Assembly: GCA_964555735.1 (NCBI GenBank)
Contig: CAZKTS010000337.1
Coordinates: 1 to 12,734 of the forward strand
From: CAZKTS01 sp964555735
GTDB lineage: Bacteria; Actinomycetota; Acidimicrobiia; IMCC26256; PALSA-555
Direction of reading: 5' to 3'
DNA: 12,734 nt
Position numbers and translations under genes: made by a program. The notes under the pieces were generated by a model that saw only the letters and a list, made by a program, of their open reading frames with translations, was not told where the DNA came from and did not search any database. Positions 12,126 to 12,734 of the stretch are shown here, one piece after another (position 1 is the stretch's first letter; each line of letters begins with the position of its first letter).

Positions 12126-12734
12126 TCAGTGCGCGGTGGTGGCGAAGCGACGGCGGTAGTCGTCGGGCGATGCACCGACGCGGCGCAGGAAGGCTTGGCG
12201 CATGGTCTCGGCCGAGCCGAAGCCGCAGCGCTCGGCCGCGACCGCCACCGTGACCGGCTCGGTCTCGAGCAGGCGGCGCGCGTGCTCGACGCGCACCTGC
12301 TCGACGTAGCGGCCGGGTGACGCGCCGATCACCCGCGTGAACTCGCGGCTGAGGTGGCGTGCGCTCACGCCCACCCGGCCCGCGAGCACGGGCACGCGGT
12401 GATCGTCCTCGGGCGCGCGGTCGATGAGCTCCTGCGCGGCGCGCACCGGGCCCGGTGGTGCGGGCGGCGTCCAGACCGGCCCGGCGAACTGGCTCTGCCC
12501 GCCGGGTCGGCGGACGAACATCACCAGCCATCGGGCGACGGTCTGGGCGATCGCCGGCCCGTGGTCGGCCTCGACGATCGCGAGCGCGAGATCGATCCCT
12601 GCGGTCACACCCGCCGACGTCCACACGCGGTCATCGCGCACGTAGATCGGATCCACCTCGACCTCGACGGCCGGGTACTCGTCGGCGAGCTGGCGCGCGT
12701 ACGCCCAGTGGGTGGCCGCCCGGCGGCCATCGAG
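12126..12734 (-). CDS. GlxA family (DJ-1 plus AraC-type HTH) transcriptional regulator, 5' end missing
   Basis: The gene runs off the right edge; 202 C-terminal residues are visible. The first 60 or so belong to the end of a DJ-1/PfpI-like sensor domain (R-R-A-A-T-H-W-A-Y-A, then V-W-T-S-A-G-V-T-A-G-I-D-L-A-L), as in GlxA-type regulators. The rest is an AraC-type DNA-binding domain with two helix-turn-helix units: V-P-V-L-A-G-R-V-G-V-S-A-R-H-L-S-R-E-F, and V-A-V-A-A-E-R-C-G-F-G-S-A-E-T, followed by F-L-R-R-V-G-A-S-P-D-D-Y-R-R-R-F. The sensor domain in this family is usually catalytically inert. It precedes a DJ-1/PfpI enzyme by 30 bp and likely activates that gene and perhaps the glycosyltransferases downstream. 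Confidence 0.94.
   Translation of the reverse strand, partial: LDGRRAATHWAYARQLADEYPAVEVEVDPIYVRDDRVWTSAGVTAGIDLALAIVEADHGPAIAQTVARWLVMFVRRPGGQSQFAGPVWTPPAPPGPVRAAQELIDRAPEDDHRVPVLAGRVGVSARHLSREFTRVIGASPGRYVEQVRVEHARRLLETEPVTVAVAAERCGFGSAETMRQAFLRRVGASPDDYRRRFATTAH

Noticed and set aside
11419..12624. Upstream extension of the first glycosyltransferase frame
   Set aside because: The added 400 residues are Arg/Pro/Ala-rich frame-shadow of the DJ-1/PfpI and GlxA-type genes; the GT2 fold begins right after ATG 11418.

Overview
The window is about 12.7 kb of very GC-rich, densely packed bacterial DNA. The strong G/C bias at third codon positions, frequent GTG starts, 4-nt GTGA gene overlaps, weak Shine-Dalgarno sites and a likely leaderless promoter point to a high-GC actinobacterium, possibly the Acidimicrobiia. 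No ribosomal or other phylogenetic marker is present, so the class is an inference. I see no CRISPR array, transposase, integrase, phage gene or rRNA. It reads as ordinary chromosomal sequence: 15 protein genes (two cut by the window ends) and one tRNA.

Layout. At the left edge, on the minus strand, the first 15 codons of a probable 2-hydroxyacid dehydrogenase follow a small single-domain cupin gene (50-433). Diverging from these on the plus strand are an AllA-like (ureidoglycolate lyase family) gene (623-1126) and a hemerythrin-like four-helix protein (1140-1601). A MaoC-like hot-dog protein (minus, 1627-2076) converges on them and diverges, with only 17 bp between, from an imidazolonepropionase-type amidohydrolase (2094-3329). 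The amidohydrolase is translationally coupled to a TTC38-like tetratricopeptide protein (3326-4741). Converging on that is a gene for a secreted, extremely glycine-rich protein (minus, 4754-5896), and then a plus-strand tRNA-Arg(ACG) (6026-6098).

The middle holds a divergent pair: an XRE-cupin regulator (minus, 6114-6713) and a fusion of a thioredoxin-reductase-like flavoprotein with a SAM methyltransferase (plus, 6775-8388). Their 61-bp spacer has a good -35/-10 pair ending at the fusion gene's ATG and three TTGC/GCAA half-sites, so the regulator probably controls its neighbour through that spacer. A CPBP-family membrane protease (minus, 8411-9130) follows.

The right third is a compact minus-strand run, in transcription order: a GlxA/AraC-type regulator (cut by the window end), a DJ-1/PfpI protein resembling isonitrile hydratase, and three tandem family-2 glycosyltransferases (10723-11418, 9986-10726, 9231-9959). 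Gaps are 30, 38, -4 and 26 bp, consistent with one transcript. The three glycosyltransferases are clearly paralogous and probably decorate a common unknown acceptor.

Nothing here is an obviously new defence or mobile system. The items most worth a second look are the MaoC protein with Asn at the catalytic Asp position, the flavoprotein-methyltransferase fusion with its putative operator, the glycosyltransferase trio, and the inverted repeat that spans the two facing stop codons at 4735-4760.
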